From assembly GCF_003970925.1 (NCBI RefSeq), contig NZ_RWJF01000002.1, positions 1 through 64,000 of the forward strand: 64,000 bases of DNA, read 5' to 3'. The translations under genes were made by a program, and so were the position numbers. Below the pieces are notes generated by a model that ran no database searches, had not been told where the DNA came from, and saw nothing but the letters and a program-made list of their open reading frames with translations. Origin of the DNA: Sphingomonas ginkgonis. GTDB lineage: Bacteria; Pseudomonadota; Alphaproteobacteria; Sphingomonadales; Sphingomonadaceae. Positions 18,525 to 26,728 of this stretch are shown piece after piece; within the stretch, counting starts at the first letter, position 1, and each line of letters opens with the position of its first letter.

Positions 18525-19030
18525 TGCACACTCCTCAATCGCGGCCGTTCACCCTCTCGGATGAGTGTCGCCAGACGGTCGCGCCCCCGCGATATGCGCG
18601 ACATCACCGTTCCCAGCGGCACGCCGACGACGGCAGCGACTTCCCCATATGACAGACCTTCGACGGAAATGAGGAGCAGCACCGTCCGCTGCTCCTCGGG
18701 CAACGCATCAAGGGCGCGCAACAGGTCGCGGTGGTGCAGACCCGTGTCCTGATCGGCCGGGCGGCCGAGCGCAGCGTCGTCTACGAGGTGGAGCGGAACC
18801 GCCGTACCTCGCCGGCTATGCTGCCGCTGATGGTCGACCAACAGATTGTGCAGGATCGCGTAGACCCATGGGCGAACCTCCGTCCCGCGTCGTTGCCGCC
18901 AGCGCCCGACCGCACGCTCAAGGCAATCCTGCACCACGTCATCCGCCATCGCCTGATCGCGCAACCACGACCGGGCATAGCGGCGCAGACCGGGGATCAG
19001 TGGCTCGATCGCGGCGGCAAGCGGGTCCAT
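18521..19030 (-). CDS. ECF RNA polymerase sigma factor
   Basis: Sigma-70 family ECF factor of 169 residues with region 2 (LRRYARSWLRD, then DVVQDCLERA) and region 4 (LPEEQRTVLLLISVEGLSYGEVAAVVGVPLGTV). The motifs are well preserved. Its stop overlaps the start of the anti-sigma gene by four bases, the common autoregulatory pair. Upstream lie a YVTN beta-propeller and a DUF305 protein in the same direction, which are the probable regulon members here. Confidence 0.92.
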   Translation of the reverse strand: MDPLAAAIEPLIPGLRRYARSWLRDQAMADDVVQDCLERAVGRWRQRRGTEVRPWVYAILHNLLVDHQRQHSRRGTAVPLHLVDDAALGRPADQDTGLHHRDLLRALDALPEEQRTVLLLISVEGLSYGEVAAVVGVPLGTVMSRISRGRDRLATLIREGERPRLRSVQ

Positions 19031-19031
19031 C

Positions 19032-20471
19032 TCAGTCGCGCTGCACCTGCACGATGCGGCCCGGAGCGCCGTTCACCACCTCGGCGACCGCCAGAAAACG
19101 CCGGGGTGCCGCTGCACTGCCCTGAACGATCTGCCGGATCGGACCCGATGCGTTGACGATCGCCGCACCTGCCGGATTGCTCATGAAGTTCGCAAGCGGC
19201 TCTACCGCACCGCTGCCGTCCGCGTTGGCGGTGAGCACGAGCATGAAAGGCTTCTTGGGCTGCAGACCGGTAACGGCACTCTGCACGACCTGAATGATGC
19301 CCTGGTCGAAGAGGGTAATGCTGCTTGCCGCACCATTGCCGCCAACCGGCCCCATGGTCAGATGCACCGCCTTGCCTGCCGTACCGAGCGGCTGGAGATT
19401 GTCGGTGCCGGGGCCTGTCGGAACAGCGTTCGGCACATAGGCGATCGCCTGCGGTGCCTGTCCGACCGGCACGGTGGCAACGACCTTGTTGCCGGCGGTG
19501 TCGACCGCGGCAAGTTCATCGGCATTCTCCAGCCCGACATAGATGCGCTGGCCGTCGCCCGATGGCCAGACGCCGTGCGGCATCTTGCCGACCGGGATGG
19601 TGGCGACGGGCGCGAAGTCGGACGTGCGGAACACCTTCACCGCGTTTTCCCCGCCCACCGTGACATAGGCGAACTGCCCGCGCGCCGTGCGGGCGAAGTT
19701 GACGTGATTGGTGATCGGCCCGGTATCCAGCACCTTGAGGATCGCGAAAGGCGGCTTGGCATCGAATGCGACCGTCTTGCCGATGTCCTTCAGCGTGAAC
19801 CACACCTGCTTGCCGTCCGGCGTCGCGGCGATGTTGGGACAGAACGGGCTCGGCTGCGCCACCTGTCCGACCTGCGCGTGGGTTGCGACATCGAACACGG
19901 CCAGCACCGGATTGAACGAGGAACAGACATAGCCGTATCGGCCATCGGGAGAGAAGATCGTCATGCCCGGACCACCGGGCGTCTTGATGCGACCGGTCTC
20001 CTTGTACGTCGTGGGGTCGAGCACGGCGATGTAATCCTCGCCGCGTACCGTAACCCACACCTCCTTGCCATCCGGCGTGAAGAACGCCTCGTGCGGACTG
20101 CGACCGACATAGGTCGAATGCTTGACGGTGTTGGTGGCGGTGTCGATCCAGGAAACGGCGTTCGACCCGATCGACACGACCGCCAATGTTTTTCCGTCCG
20201 GCGAAAAGCCGAGTCCGTGAACCAGCACCTGCCCCTTGTAGAGCGGGGAGAAGTTCATCGGCTGCGGATCGCCGAGTTTGATGACGCCAAGCAACCTGTT
20301 GTCGGCCGGATCCGTCACCGACACCGTGTTGGAGAATTGTTCGGATGCATAGACGCGGTCGCGGTGGCTGACGGGCACGTCTCTGGCGTTCCACGGCGCC
20401 TGCTGTGCCATCACGATGCTCGGGGCGGCGCTCACCAGCAAGGCGGCCGCGCGCAGGATGGTCCGGATCAT
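19032..20471 (-). CDS. Exported YVTN beta-propeller protein
   Basis: Periplasmic seven-bladed propeller protein of 479 residues. A signal peptide (residues 1-22, ending VMA) is followed by repeated blades with FSPDGK or TPDGK turns and VATVPVG-type strands, the YVTN/lactonase-like pattern. The C-terminal about 110 residues are distinct and may be a separate beta domain. It lies one base after the DUF305 stop and one base before the sigma factor, so it belongs to one operon. Ligand or partner is unknown. Confidence 0.82.
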   Translation of the reverse strand: MIRTILRAAALLVSAAPSIVMAQQAPWNARDVPVSHRDRVYASEQFSNTVSVTDPADNRLLGVIKLGDPQPMNFSPLYKGQVLVHGLGFSPDGKTLAVVSIGSNAVSWIDTATNTVKHSTYVGRSPHEAFFTPDGKEVWVTVRGEDYIAVLDPTTYKETGRIKTPGGPGMTIFSPDGRYGYVCSSFNPVLAVFDVATHAQVGQVAQPSPFCPNIAATPDGKQVWFTLKDIGKTVAFDAKPPFAILKVLDTGPITNHVNFARTARGQFAYVTVGGENAVKVFRTSDFAPVATIPVGKMPHGVWPSGDGQRIYVGLENADELAAVDTAGNKVVATVPVGQAPQAIAYVPNAVPTGPGTDNLQPLGTAGKAVHLTMGPVGGNGAASSITLFDQGIIQVVQSAVTGLQPKKPFMLVLTANADGSGAVEPLANFMSNPAGAAIVNASGPIRQIVQGSAAAPRRFLAVAEVVNGAPGRIVQVQRD

Positions 20472-20472
20472 G

Positions 20473-20856
20473 TCAGTGCTCCATATGGCTGTGGTGGTCG
20501 CCGCCCTGCGTCGGGGCTGGCGTCGAAGGGGGTAGCGGCTGACCGATCGCCAACTTCATGGCGGCGATCTCCTGCTGCTGATCGATGATGATCTCCTGCG
20601 CAATGCGCTTGAGCTGCTCGTTATGGCCGTAGCGCAGCTCTGCCACCGCCATATCAATGGCGCCCTGGTGATGCGGAAGCATCATCGCGACGAAGTCGCG
20701 GTCGACGTCGCCGGACGGCTTGACCATCATGCCCGCCATCATCCGGTCCATCGCGGCAGATACCATGCTGGCGTAGCCATTGGCGGGGGCGGCCGCGACT
20801 GCGCCGGTGAGCATGGCCGAAGTAGTCAGACCCAGCATCCAATTTCGTCTACGCAT
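20473..20856 (-). CDS. DUF305 periplasmic protein
   Basis: Small exported helical protein of the DUF305 (ferritin-like) family. The signature is DRDFVAMMLPHHQGAIDMA, followed by EIIIDQQQEIAAM. The C-terminal tail is His-rich (HHSHMEH), suggesting metal binding. The chosen ATG 20856 follows GGAGG closely; ATG 20871 and a longer start at 20925 are less likely. It is the first gene of the YVTN/sigma operon. Two further DUF305 genes lie in the copper block. Confidence 0.8.
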   Translation of the reverse strand: MRRRNWMLGLTTSAMLTGAVAAAPANGYASMVSAAMDRMMAGMMVKPSGDVDRDFVAMMLPHHQGAIDMAVAELRYGHNEQLKRIAQEIIIDQQQEIAAMKLAIGQPLPPSTPAPTQGGDHHSHMEH

Positions 20857-20885
20857 AAGCCTCCGGCGCATCAGTCTCGAAAGCG

Positions 20886-20912
20886 TAGACGACGCCCGTC
20901 GGGGTTTATTCC
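20886..20912 (-). promoter_or_regulatory. Candidate ECF-type promoter
   Basis: On the minus strand GGAATAA is followed after 14 bases by CGTCTA, about 30 bp upstream of the DUF305 start. A GGAA-type -35 and CGTC-type -10 are typical of ECF promoters. The operon it would drive encodes its own ECF factor, so autoregulation is plausible. No transcript data support this. Confidence 0.45.
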
Positions 20913-21006
20913 ATGGGTGAGCCAATTATTGATCCTCAGCAAAACAATGGTCTCATCGTGACCCTGCCGTTGGTTGACCAGGTCGCCGTCGGACAGCATA
21001 TGGTCG

Positions 21007-21077
21007 GGCACGGCGATGGATTTCCGCCGGGCCATTCGGCCGAACCGCCCTCGCAAGGGCCGATGATTCCTACCAGG
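21007..21077 (+). promoter_or_regulatory. Fluoride (crcB-type) riboswitch
   Basis: The sequence GGCGATGGATTTCCGCC, then a hairpin GGGCCATTCGGCC, then AACCGCCCTCGCAAGGGC and CGATGATTCCTACC, matches the conserved core of the fluoride riboswitch (GGCGAUGG..CCGCC, AACCGCC.., GAUGA..CCUAC). It ends about 25 bp before the GTG of the CLC gene and shortly before its AGGAGG ribosome site. It most likely raises expression of the exporter when fluoride is bound. Confidence 0.9.
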
Positions 21078-21102
21078 CGCCGCAAGGCAGCAAGGAGGAA
21101 TC

Positions 21103-22461
21103 GTGCGCGCGACATTTCGCAATCTCTACGACCAGTTCAACATGGCAGCGTTCATTCGCGATCGCCGCACCCATGCCATGTCGGTGCTGCGGTGGGCTTT
21201 GATCCTGGTCCCGATGGCCGCAACGGTGGGAACGCTCTGCGCGGCCTTCTTGTGGAGCCTCGATGCCGTGACCCGGCTTCGCTTTGCCTTTCCCTGGCTG
21301 CTCTACCTGCTGCCGATCGGCGGGTTCATGGTCGGACTGCTCTACCATCTGACAGGGCGCTCGGTCGAAGGCGGTAACAACCTCATCGTCGAGCAGATCC
21401 ACGAACCGGGGGGCGGCGTGCCGCTGCGCATGGCCCCGCTCATTTTCTTCGGCACGGTCGTGACACATCTGTTTGGTGGATCGGCGGGACGCGAAGGCAC
21501 CGCCGTGCAATTGGGCGGCAGTCTTTCCGGCGGGTTCGGGCGCGCCCTCAAGCTGGATACGCAAGCTACGCGCATCCTGCTGATGACGGGGATCGCGGCA
21601 GGGTTCGGCGCAGTGTTCGGGACGCCGATTGCGGGAGCGGTCTTCGCGCTGGAGGTGCTGGCGATTGGCCGGGTCGAGTATCGCGCGCTGGTGCCGTGCC
21701 TGGTCGCGGCACTGGTCGGCGACTGGACCTGTCTTGCCTGGGGCATTCACCACGGTATCTACCATGTCGATGCGACAGTGCCGGTCGACGCTCTAATCGT
21801 CATCAAGGCTGGCGTCGCGGGCGTCGTATTCGGGTTGGTCGGACTAGCTTTTGCGGAGGCCAATCATGCGCTTGGCGGATGGCTGAAGCGCATGGTGCCT
21901 TATGGCCCACTACGACCCGTCATCGGTGGCGTGGCCTTGATCGCACTGGTCTGGCTGTTCGGAACGCGCGACTATCTCGGCCTTGGCACGCTCGCCGCGA
22001 CATCGGACGGCCTGACCATCGCCAGCTTCTTTGGTCCCGACACCCATCCATGGAGCTGGGCGCTGAAGCTGCTCTTTACCGTCGTGACCCTGAGCGCTGG
22101 CTTCAAGGGCGGAGAGGTGACGCCGCTGTTCTTCATTGGCGCGGCGCTCGGCAATGCGCTCGCGCCCATGTTCGGAGTGCCGACGGGGGTCTTCGCGGCG
22201 ATCGGCTTCGTTGCGCTGTTCGCGGGTGCTGCCAACACGCCGCTTGCCTGCACGTTCATGGGGATCGAATTGTTCGGGGCGGCCTATGCTGTGCCGATCG
22301 CGGTCGCATGCTTCGTCGCCTACCTTTGCTCGGGTCATAACGGCATTTATCTGTCGCAGCGCGTCGCAGTCCCCAAGGTGCCTGCTGCGCACCTCACACC
22401 CGATGCGACCCTGCGTGACGCCCGCACGCACCGTGCTTCCCGCCGACGCTCGCGCGTCTGA
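21103..22461 (+). CDS. CLC-F fluoride/proton antiporter
   Basis: Membrane exporter of the CLC superfamily, 452 residues, with about ten hydrophobic segments. The motifs are GREGTAVQ (about residues 129-136) and GGEVTPLFFIGA (about residue 335), which fit the fluoride-selective CLC-F branch rather than the chloride GxEGP type. The start GTG 21103 has AGGAGG six bases upstream. The fluoride riboswitch immediately before it supports fluoride export strongly. A damaged DUF190 gene follows. Confidence 0.9.
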   Translation: MRATFRNLYDQFNMAAFIRDRRTHAMSVLRWALILVPMAATVGTLCAAFLWSLDAVTRLRFAFPWLLYLLPIGGFMVGLLYHLTGRSVEGGNNLIVEQIHEPGGGVPLRMAPLIFFGTVVTHLFGGSAGREGTAVQLGGSLSGGFGRALKLDTQATRILLMTGIAAGFGAVFGTPIAGAVFALEVLAIGRVEYRALVPCLVAALVGDWTCLAWGIHHGIYHVDATVPVDALIVIKAGVAGVVFGLVGLAFAEANHALGGWLKRMVPYGPLRPVIGGVALIALVWLFGTRDYLGLGTLAATSDGLTIASFFGPDTHPWSWALKLLFTVVTLSAGFKGGEVTPLFFIGAALGNALAPMFGVPTGVFAAIGFVALFAGAANTPLACTFMGIELFGAAYAVPIAVACFVAYLCSGHNGIYLSQRVAVPKVPAAHLTPDATLRDARTHRASRRRSRV

Positions 22462-22487
22462 TCCTGCTTCCTATCGAAAGGCCCGTT

Positions 22488-22717
22488 ATGCCTGATCGTT
22501 TCACCGTCCAGCACCGCGGGGTTGGAATGCTGCGCATCTATTTGAAGCCGTCTGACAAGATCGGCCCACGTCGCTTCTGGGTGCGAAACCTTTCTATCGC
22601 GAGCTGATCCGCACCGCGAAGGCGGTCGGCATCATCAACGCCGTCGCGCAGAACATGCATTACGGCTTCAGCAATCGCGGCCCGGCGGCTTTCAACCGTT
22701 CCGATCCTGAAAGCTGA
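22488..22717 (+). pseudogene. Broken DUF190 gene
   Basis: Frame one reads MLRIYLKPSDK (from near the ATG at 22488), the start of DUF190 proteins, but ends in a stop after the residues LSIAS. The next frame picks up with GAKPFYRELIRTAKAVGIINA and HYGFSNRGP and ends at 22717. The two halves together match the N-terminal part of DUF190, so the gene has a frameshift near 22580 and has lost its C-terminal half. DUF190 proteins often accompany fluoride exporters, which fits the location. Confidence 0.7.
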
Positions 22718-22813
22718 CTGGCAGGAAAGTCCCCAAACCTCGCCATTCCCGGTTGCTTTGCTGGCCTGCCGTTAGCCCGGCTCGATGCTGGAGCGCGCAC
22801 CTTATCACGGCAA

Positions 22814-23920
22814 TTAGCGCCGCCTTGTCGGGGGCGGAGGTGTGCCACGTGGCACACTCCGATCTTGCGCCGGGTCGCTCCTAGTTCGCTCCTGCGCTTC
22901 TCGTACGCGCGCTTCTGCTTCACGCAGCATCCTGTCAGGAATTGTTTCAATGCTGGCCCGCTCCTGGAGGAACTGCCGGACGTCACGCGCCAGATCGCGG
23001 TCATCATGCTCGGGACTGCGACCGAGCCGTTCGGCTGCGGCTTCGTAACGCCGCATGGTGTCCTGCCATCTCGCGCGGGTCTTGGAGACGAACACGGGCT
23101 GCTCGGCCCTACCAAGCGCGACCTGCATCGCCTCGCGCGCTTGACGTAGATCGGCCTCGGTCGGCTGACTGGAAGCGCCGCTGCGTATCCGCGCGCGCAA
23201 CTGCGTCAGTGCCATGCTCGTGCCGGCCCTACCCTGACCCCGCGTATAGCGCGGCGTCGCTTCCGCCTCGATACCGCGGCTCCGGAGCGCCTCGGCGAAC
23301 GCTTCCCGGAACCGAAACAGGTCCTCGCGCCTCGGATCGAACCGCTTGCGGTCGACCCCTTCGGCTTGGACGGTCAGGTGGACGTGCGGGCGCGGCGTGT
23401 CCGTGTGGAGCGACATGAGATAATCGTGGTTGTCGCCGATCATCTTCTCGGCCGCCTCACGCACCGACTGCTTGACCGTCTCGGGGTCGGTCCCCGCCGG
23501 CATCGAAAATACCATCGCAACGGCCGAGACGGTCGTGCCCTGTCGCCAGTAAAGCGGATCGGACCATTCGTCCGCGATCCGATGGGCTTCCTCCTTCGTC
23601 GCGATCTGCTCGCCATCCCGCGTCTCGAGTGGAATGTCGCCATGGCGGCCGATGTAATCGAGGTGGGCGGCCAGATGTTTGGCGCCCTTTTTCCGCCCCG
23701 TTACCTTGACCAGCACCTCCGGCGCGCGCCGCACGACGCGCGCCAAGGTGGCCCGTGCATCCCCTTGGGTGCGCGAAGTCGCCAGTGACCTGCTGGCGAA
23801 CGGCCCGGAGCCGTTGACCAGGTGGCGGGCATATTTAAGGTTCGGGTCACTAACGAGGCGCGGCTTGAAGCTCGGCTTCATCGCCTCCCAAAGCTCGTCC
23901 TCGCGACCCCCGAACGACAT
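22814..23920 (-). CDS. MOBP-type relaxase
   Basis: DNA-nicking relaxase that starts conjugative transfer. The 368-residue protein has a candidate catalytic Tyr in AAHLDYIGRHG (near residue 95) and the metal-binding three-His motif HTDTPRPHVHLTV (near residue 178). The C-terminal third is a charged helical region. ATG 23920 overlaps the stop of the MobC-like gene (TGATG). The parS-like palindrome copy 3 lies in its last codons, read as VPRGTP. It is shorter than relaxases with helicase or LPD7 tails. Confidence 0.88.
   Translation of the reverse strand: MSFGGREDELWEAMKPSFKPRLVSDPNLKYARHLVNGSGPFASRSLATSRTQGDARATLARVVRRAPEVLVKVTGRKKGAKHLAAHLDYIGRHGDIPLETRDGEQIATKEEAHRIADEWSDPLYWRQGTTVSAVAMVFSMPAGTDPETVKQSVREAAEKMIGDNHDYLMSLHTDTPRPHVHLTVQAEGVDRKRFDPRREDLFRFREAFAEALRSRGIEAEATPRYTRGQGRAGTSMALTQLRARIRSGASSQPTEADLRQAREAMQVALGRAEQPVFVSKTRARWQDTMRRYEAAAERLGRSPEHDDRDLARDVRQFLQERASIETIPDRMLREAEARVREAQERTRSDPAQDRSVPRGTPPPPTRRR
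22840..22857. promoter_or_regulatory. parS-like palindrome, copy 3
   Basis: Identical 18-bp palindrome GTGTGCCACGTGGCACAC inside the last 15 codons of the relaxase gene, at the 3' end of the mobilisation operon. Confidence 0.75.
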
Positions 23921-24489
23921 CAGTCGGCGACCTCCCAAAAGGTGGTCTCACCACGCAGCACGTCCGCCAGCGCCGTAACCTGCTCGTTGATCTCTGCGCG
24001 CATGTCCGCAATGCGGCGCAGCTCGCGATCAATCTGCAACCCGCTGTCAGCCATCATGGCGGCGTTGCCGGCCTTCATTGCCTGGTTGAGGTTGCGGCCA
24101 ATGCGCTGGAGCTGCATCCGGATCGGCGCAACGGCATCGCGCAGGCCGTCGTCGACGCCCCCCTTTAGCGCAATGTGCCGGCGCACGAGCGCCTTGATCC
24201 ATCCGGCACGATCTACGCCCCGCTCGGCCGCACGATGATCCAGGACGGCCGTTTCAACGTCCGTGAAGGTGAGCGACACACGATTGCCGGCGCTGTCGGC
24301 GCGTGGCGCGATCCGCGGCGCGTCGGCCACGTGCTTCAAGGCTTGCTGAAGCACGGTGCGCAGGAGCGCGCTGCGCCCTCCCCTGCCCTCCGCCACGGCG
24401 TCAAACGCGGCAAGCAGCTCGCGATCGACGCGCGCCGTCAACATCGCTGAATCTTTGGTGGGGGATGAAGATTGCGGCGCAAGCGACAT
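23920..24489 (-). CDS. mobC: MobC-like relaxosome accessory protein
   Basis: Probable oriT-binding accessory protein of 189 residues. The N-terminal part has a ribbon-helix-helix-like segment (MLTARVDRELLAAFDAVAE) and a second one (RVSLTFTDVETAVLDHRAAERG). The C-terminal half (NLNQAMKAGNAAMM, then a long helix) resembles the MobC family. The start is uncertain: ATG 24489 is chosen, with ATG 24444 as an alternative. The gene overlaps the relaxase start and lies next to the proposed oriT. Confidence 0.75.
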   Translation of the reverse strand: MSLAPQSSSPTKDSAMLTARVDRELLAAFDAVAEGRGGRSALLRTVLQQALKHVADAPRIAPRADSAGNRVSLTFTDVETAVLDHRAAERGVDRAGWIKALVRRHIALKGGVDDGLRDAVAPIRMQLQRIGRNLNQAMKAGNAAMMADSGLQIDRELRRIADMRAEINEQVTALADVLRGETTFWEVAD

Positions 24490-24572
24490 GACCCTGCAAG
24501 GGTAATGTAATACAGCAAACGCAGCAATACCTATCCTGCCATAAAACAACCCCCACCAAAATCAGCCTTCAC
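24490..24572 (+). other. Probable oriT with RP4/Ti-type nic
   Basis: The segment ACCTATCCTGCC at 24529-24540 contains the P-type nic core TATCCTG/C, predicted cut between 24538 and 24539. It shares this core with RP4 and Ti-type origins. An imperfect inverted repeat (GTAATACAGC 24507-24516, GCAGCAATAC 24521-24530) abuts it on the 5' side, as in other MOBP origins. The mobC-like and relaxase genes start directly next to it. With the nick on the plus strand, the parB side would enter first and the mob genes last. Confidence 0.72.
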
Positions 24573-24590
24573 GTGTGCCACGTGGCACAC
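24573..24590. promoter_or_regulatory. parS-like palindrome, copy 4
   Basis: Identical 18-bp palindrome GTGTGCCACGTGGCACAC between the nic site and the 3' end of parB (97 bp from its stop codon). It is the copy closest to parAB and the best candidate for a main centromere site. Confidence 0.8.
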
Positions 24591-24687
24591 CCAATCCGTC
24601 TTGGAAGTGTGGAAGTCGCGGAAGGAAGGATTGGACCTGGGCGCGAGCGTCGCCCGCTGCCGGCGCTCTCCGTTCAATCCAGCGCGA

Positions 24688-25698
24688 TCAGCGCCAACTC
24701 ACGATGCGCGGTTCCGCTTCACCATCGAAGTGCAACAGTGCCTCGACAACCATCGCGCGCTTACCCTCGATTTCGATCGTCGGGCGCTCCACCCGCTGCT
24801 TGCCCGTCTTCTGCTTGGACGGGGTGCGAGGGGATGGGGCAGGGGTCGCGGTCACGACGCTACTCACCACCGCCGCACCTTCGGGCACCGGCGCTTCGTC
24901 GAGGGCGCGATCGGCTTCCTCGTCGCGGATCGTGTCGGTAGGAGGCAGCGGGGCGGGGCTCTCGACCGACGGCTCGGACTCACTCTCAGCGGGAGTTTGG
25001 GAAGTCTCGGCTTGCGCGGAAGGGGCAGGCTTCGTTGCCGGCTTCTTTGCTCCTACCTCGCGCGCGAACCGCTCGCACGCCAATACCGTCATGTCCTCCG
25101 CCACGGTGTTGGCGACAAAGGTCCGGGTTGCCGCGTCGTCAGTCTTCGCGGCCTGGGCGAGGGCGACCGCACTTCGCATCGAAATATCCGCAAACAGCGC
25201 AGCGATATAGTCGGGCGCCTTCGCGAGACCTTGATAGCGGGTCAGCAAGGTACGGTTGCGGCCCGTCGCCCGTGCCAGCTCGGCAAGCGAGCGCCCGTTG
25301 GCGACCTGTCCGGTGACAAACCGGATCATGTCGGCCGTCGATAGATCCTCGCGTTGATCGTTCTCTATGAACTGGTCGATCCGGACCTGCTCGACGTCAT
25401 CCGTCTTGCTGATGATCGCACGGACTTGCACGCCGAGCTTCTGACACGCCCGCCAGCGGCGCTCACCGAACATGATCCGGTAGCGGCCCTCGGCGTCTTT
25501 CGGAGCAACGGTGATCGGTTGAAGCTGACCGCGCTCCTTGATCGTCTCCGCCATTTCGTCGATCTTGGCGGGATCAATCTCGCCGCGGACGTTCTCGGGA
25601 TCGGGATACACCAGCTCGGGATCGAGAAGCTGGACGCGATCAGCGTCAGCTACGGCAGCCTTCTCGCTGAAAACGTCGAAGCCGGAAAAGTCGGTCAT
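24688..25698 (-). CDS. parB: ParB/KorB-family partition protein
   Basis: DNA-binding CTPase-type partition protein of 336 residues. The N-domain has the ParB motif GERRWRA near residue 78 and the box around FIENDQREDLS near residue 112. An HTH follows (about residues 120-160, with RSLAELARATGRNRTLLTRY). A long acidic Pro/Ala/Glu-rich linker leads to a small beta-rich C-terminal domain (last about 40 residues) recalling KorB. The start overlaps the parA stop by four bases. It is the leading candidate to bind the six dispersed palindromes. Confidence 0.9.
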   Translation of the reverse strand: MTDFSGFDVFSEKAAVADADRVQLLDPELVYPDPENVRGEIDPAKIDEMAETIKERGQLQPITVAPKDAEGRYRIMFGERRWRACQKLGVQVRAIISKTDDVEQVRIDQFIENDQREDLSTADMIRFVTGQVANGRSLAELARATGRNRTLLTRYQGLAKAPDYIAALFADISMRSAVALAQAAKTDDAATRTFVANTVAEDMTVLACERFAREVGAKKPATKPAPSAQAETSQTPAESESEPSVESPAPLPPTDTIRDEEADRALDEAPVPEGAAVVSSVVTATPAPSPRTPSKQKTGKQRVERPTIEIEGKRAMVVEALLHFDGEAEPRIVSWR

Positions 25699-26435
25699 TT
25701 ATGGCTCCCAATCCGGGTCATCGCTTCCTCAAGGAACGCTCGCATGGGCGGCAGCGAGGTTCGCACGTCCTTGTCGAACCGCCACACCGGCACATGCTCT
25801 TGAATAGCCTGACTGTAGTGTGCGCGCTCCGGGAGATAGTTCGTGAACAGGTTCTTCCCGATTTTTTCCTTGATCGCTGCCAGCATCTTCATCTGGTGAG
25901 TGTCGTTGGCGCGAACGCGATTGGGAACGAGCCCTACGACGTGGATCGGCGTTTTCCGGCGCTGATTCACGGTCTGGATCGAGTCTGAAACCTGTTTGGT
26001 CGCTGCCGGCCCGAACGGTCCAAGCTCGACTGGGACGATCAGGTGGTTGCACACCAACAAGGCCGCAAAGTTGATCCACGACCACGAGGGCGGCGTATCG
26101 ATGACGCAGAAGTCGAAATACGAGTCGAGCGTCGGAAAATTGGCATTCAGGGCCGAGAGTGCACGCGGATAGTTCGCATCATACTCTCCACCCATGCGAT
26201 TGGAGTAGATCGCGAGCCGGGGAAACGTAGCGGGGGGAACATAGTTCGGCTCGAATAGGGGCTTGCACGTGCCGAGGCTCTCAAACTCAGCAAGCGCATC
26301 GGTGGCATTGCACTGGCGATCGAGATCAAGGAACAGCACACGATGGCCGCCATCGGCGAGTACCCACGCCAGATGACAGGCGATCATGGTCTTGCCGGCG
26401 CCGCCTTTCTCCACATTGATGGCGATGGTCTTCAC
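25695..26435 (-). CDS. parA: ParA-family partition ATPase
   Basis: Partition ATPase of 246 residues. The deviant Walker A EKGGAGKT is near residue 10, followed by a Walker A' VLFLDLDRQ segment and Walker B with CVIDTPP. There is no N-terminal HTH, so it is the short (type Ib or KorB/IncC-like) form and probably does not bind its own operator. It precedes parB with a four-base overlap and follows the small membrane protein gene by three bases. Confidence 0.92.
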   Translation of the reverse strand: MKTIAINVEKGGAGKTMIACHLAWVLADGGHRVLFLDLDRQCNATDALAEFESLGTCKPLFEPNYVPPATFPRLAIYSNRMGGEYDANYPRALSALNANFPTLDSYFDFCVIDTPPSWSWINFAALLVCNHLIVPVELGPFGPAATKQVSDSIQTVNQRRKTPIHVVGLVPNRVRANDTHQMKMLAAIKEKIGKNLFTNYLPERAHYSQAIQEHVPVWRFDKDVRTSLPPMRAFLEEAMTRIGSHK

Positions 26436-26438
26436 GCC

Positions 26439-26630
26439 TTACCAGCCTCGATCGCAGTTGTTGTTCCAGTGCTCATAACCGCGATAGTTGGAATCCGTGC
26501 GGGTGTTGCGACGCGCCTCCTCGTCGGGAGTGTCACCACTCCAGATGCCGGGGTTCGCTCCCCCGCCGCCGCGGAGGACGGCCCAAGCGATCAGGACGAA
26601 CAGTCCGATCGTCAGCAGATTACCCAACAT
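26439..26630 (-). CDS. Small single-span membrane protein
   Basis: Unrecognised 63-residue protein. Residues 1-20 form one hydrophobic helix, followed by a Gly-rich turn and a polar tail with many Asn, Arg and Asp and one Cys. It lies three bases before parA in the same direction, so it is the likely first gene of the par operon. The divergent tandem repeats at 26671-26708 lie just upstream. Confidence 0.6.
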   Translation of the reverse strand: MLGNLLTIGLFVLIAWAVLRGGGGANPGIWSGDTPDEEARRNTRTDSNYRGYEHWNNNCDRGW

Positions 26631-26670
26631 GGCCTTCGCCTCCGTCGCCTTGATGAAAGGCTCATCCTGT

Positions 26671-26708
26671 AATAAGTGGTATCCGAAATCGCGTCAATAG
26701 GTGGTATC
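26671..26708. repeat. Tandem operator-like direct repeats
   Basis: AATAAGTGGTATC (26671-26683) and AATAGGTGGTATC (26696-26708) differ at one base and are 25 bp apart. They sit in the 98-bp gap between the par operon and a divergent ribbon-helix-helix gene, so they are a good candidate operator for that small regulator. Confidence 0.55.
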
Positions 26709-26728
26709 AACAATGCGCGTGGCACAGG

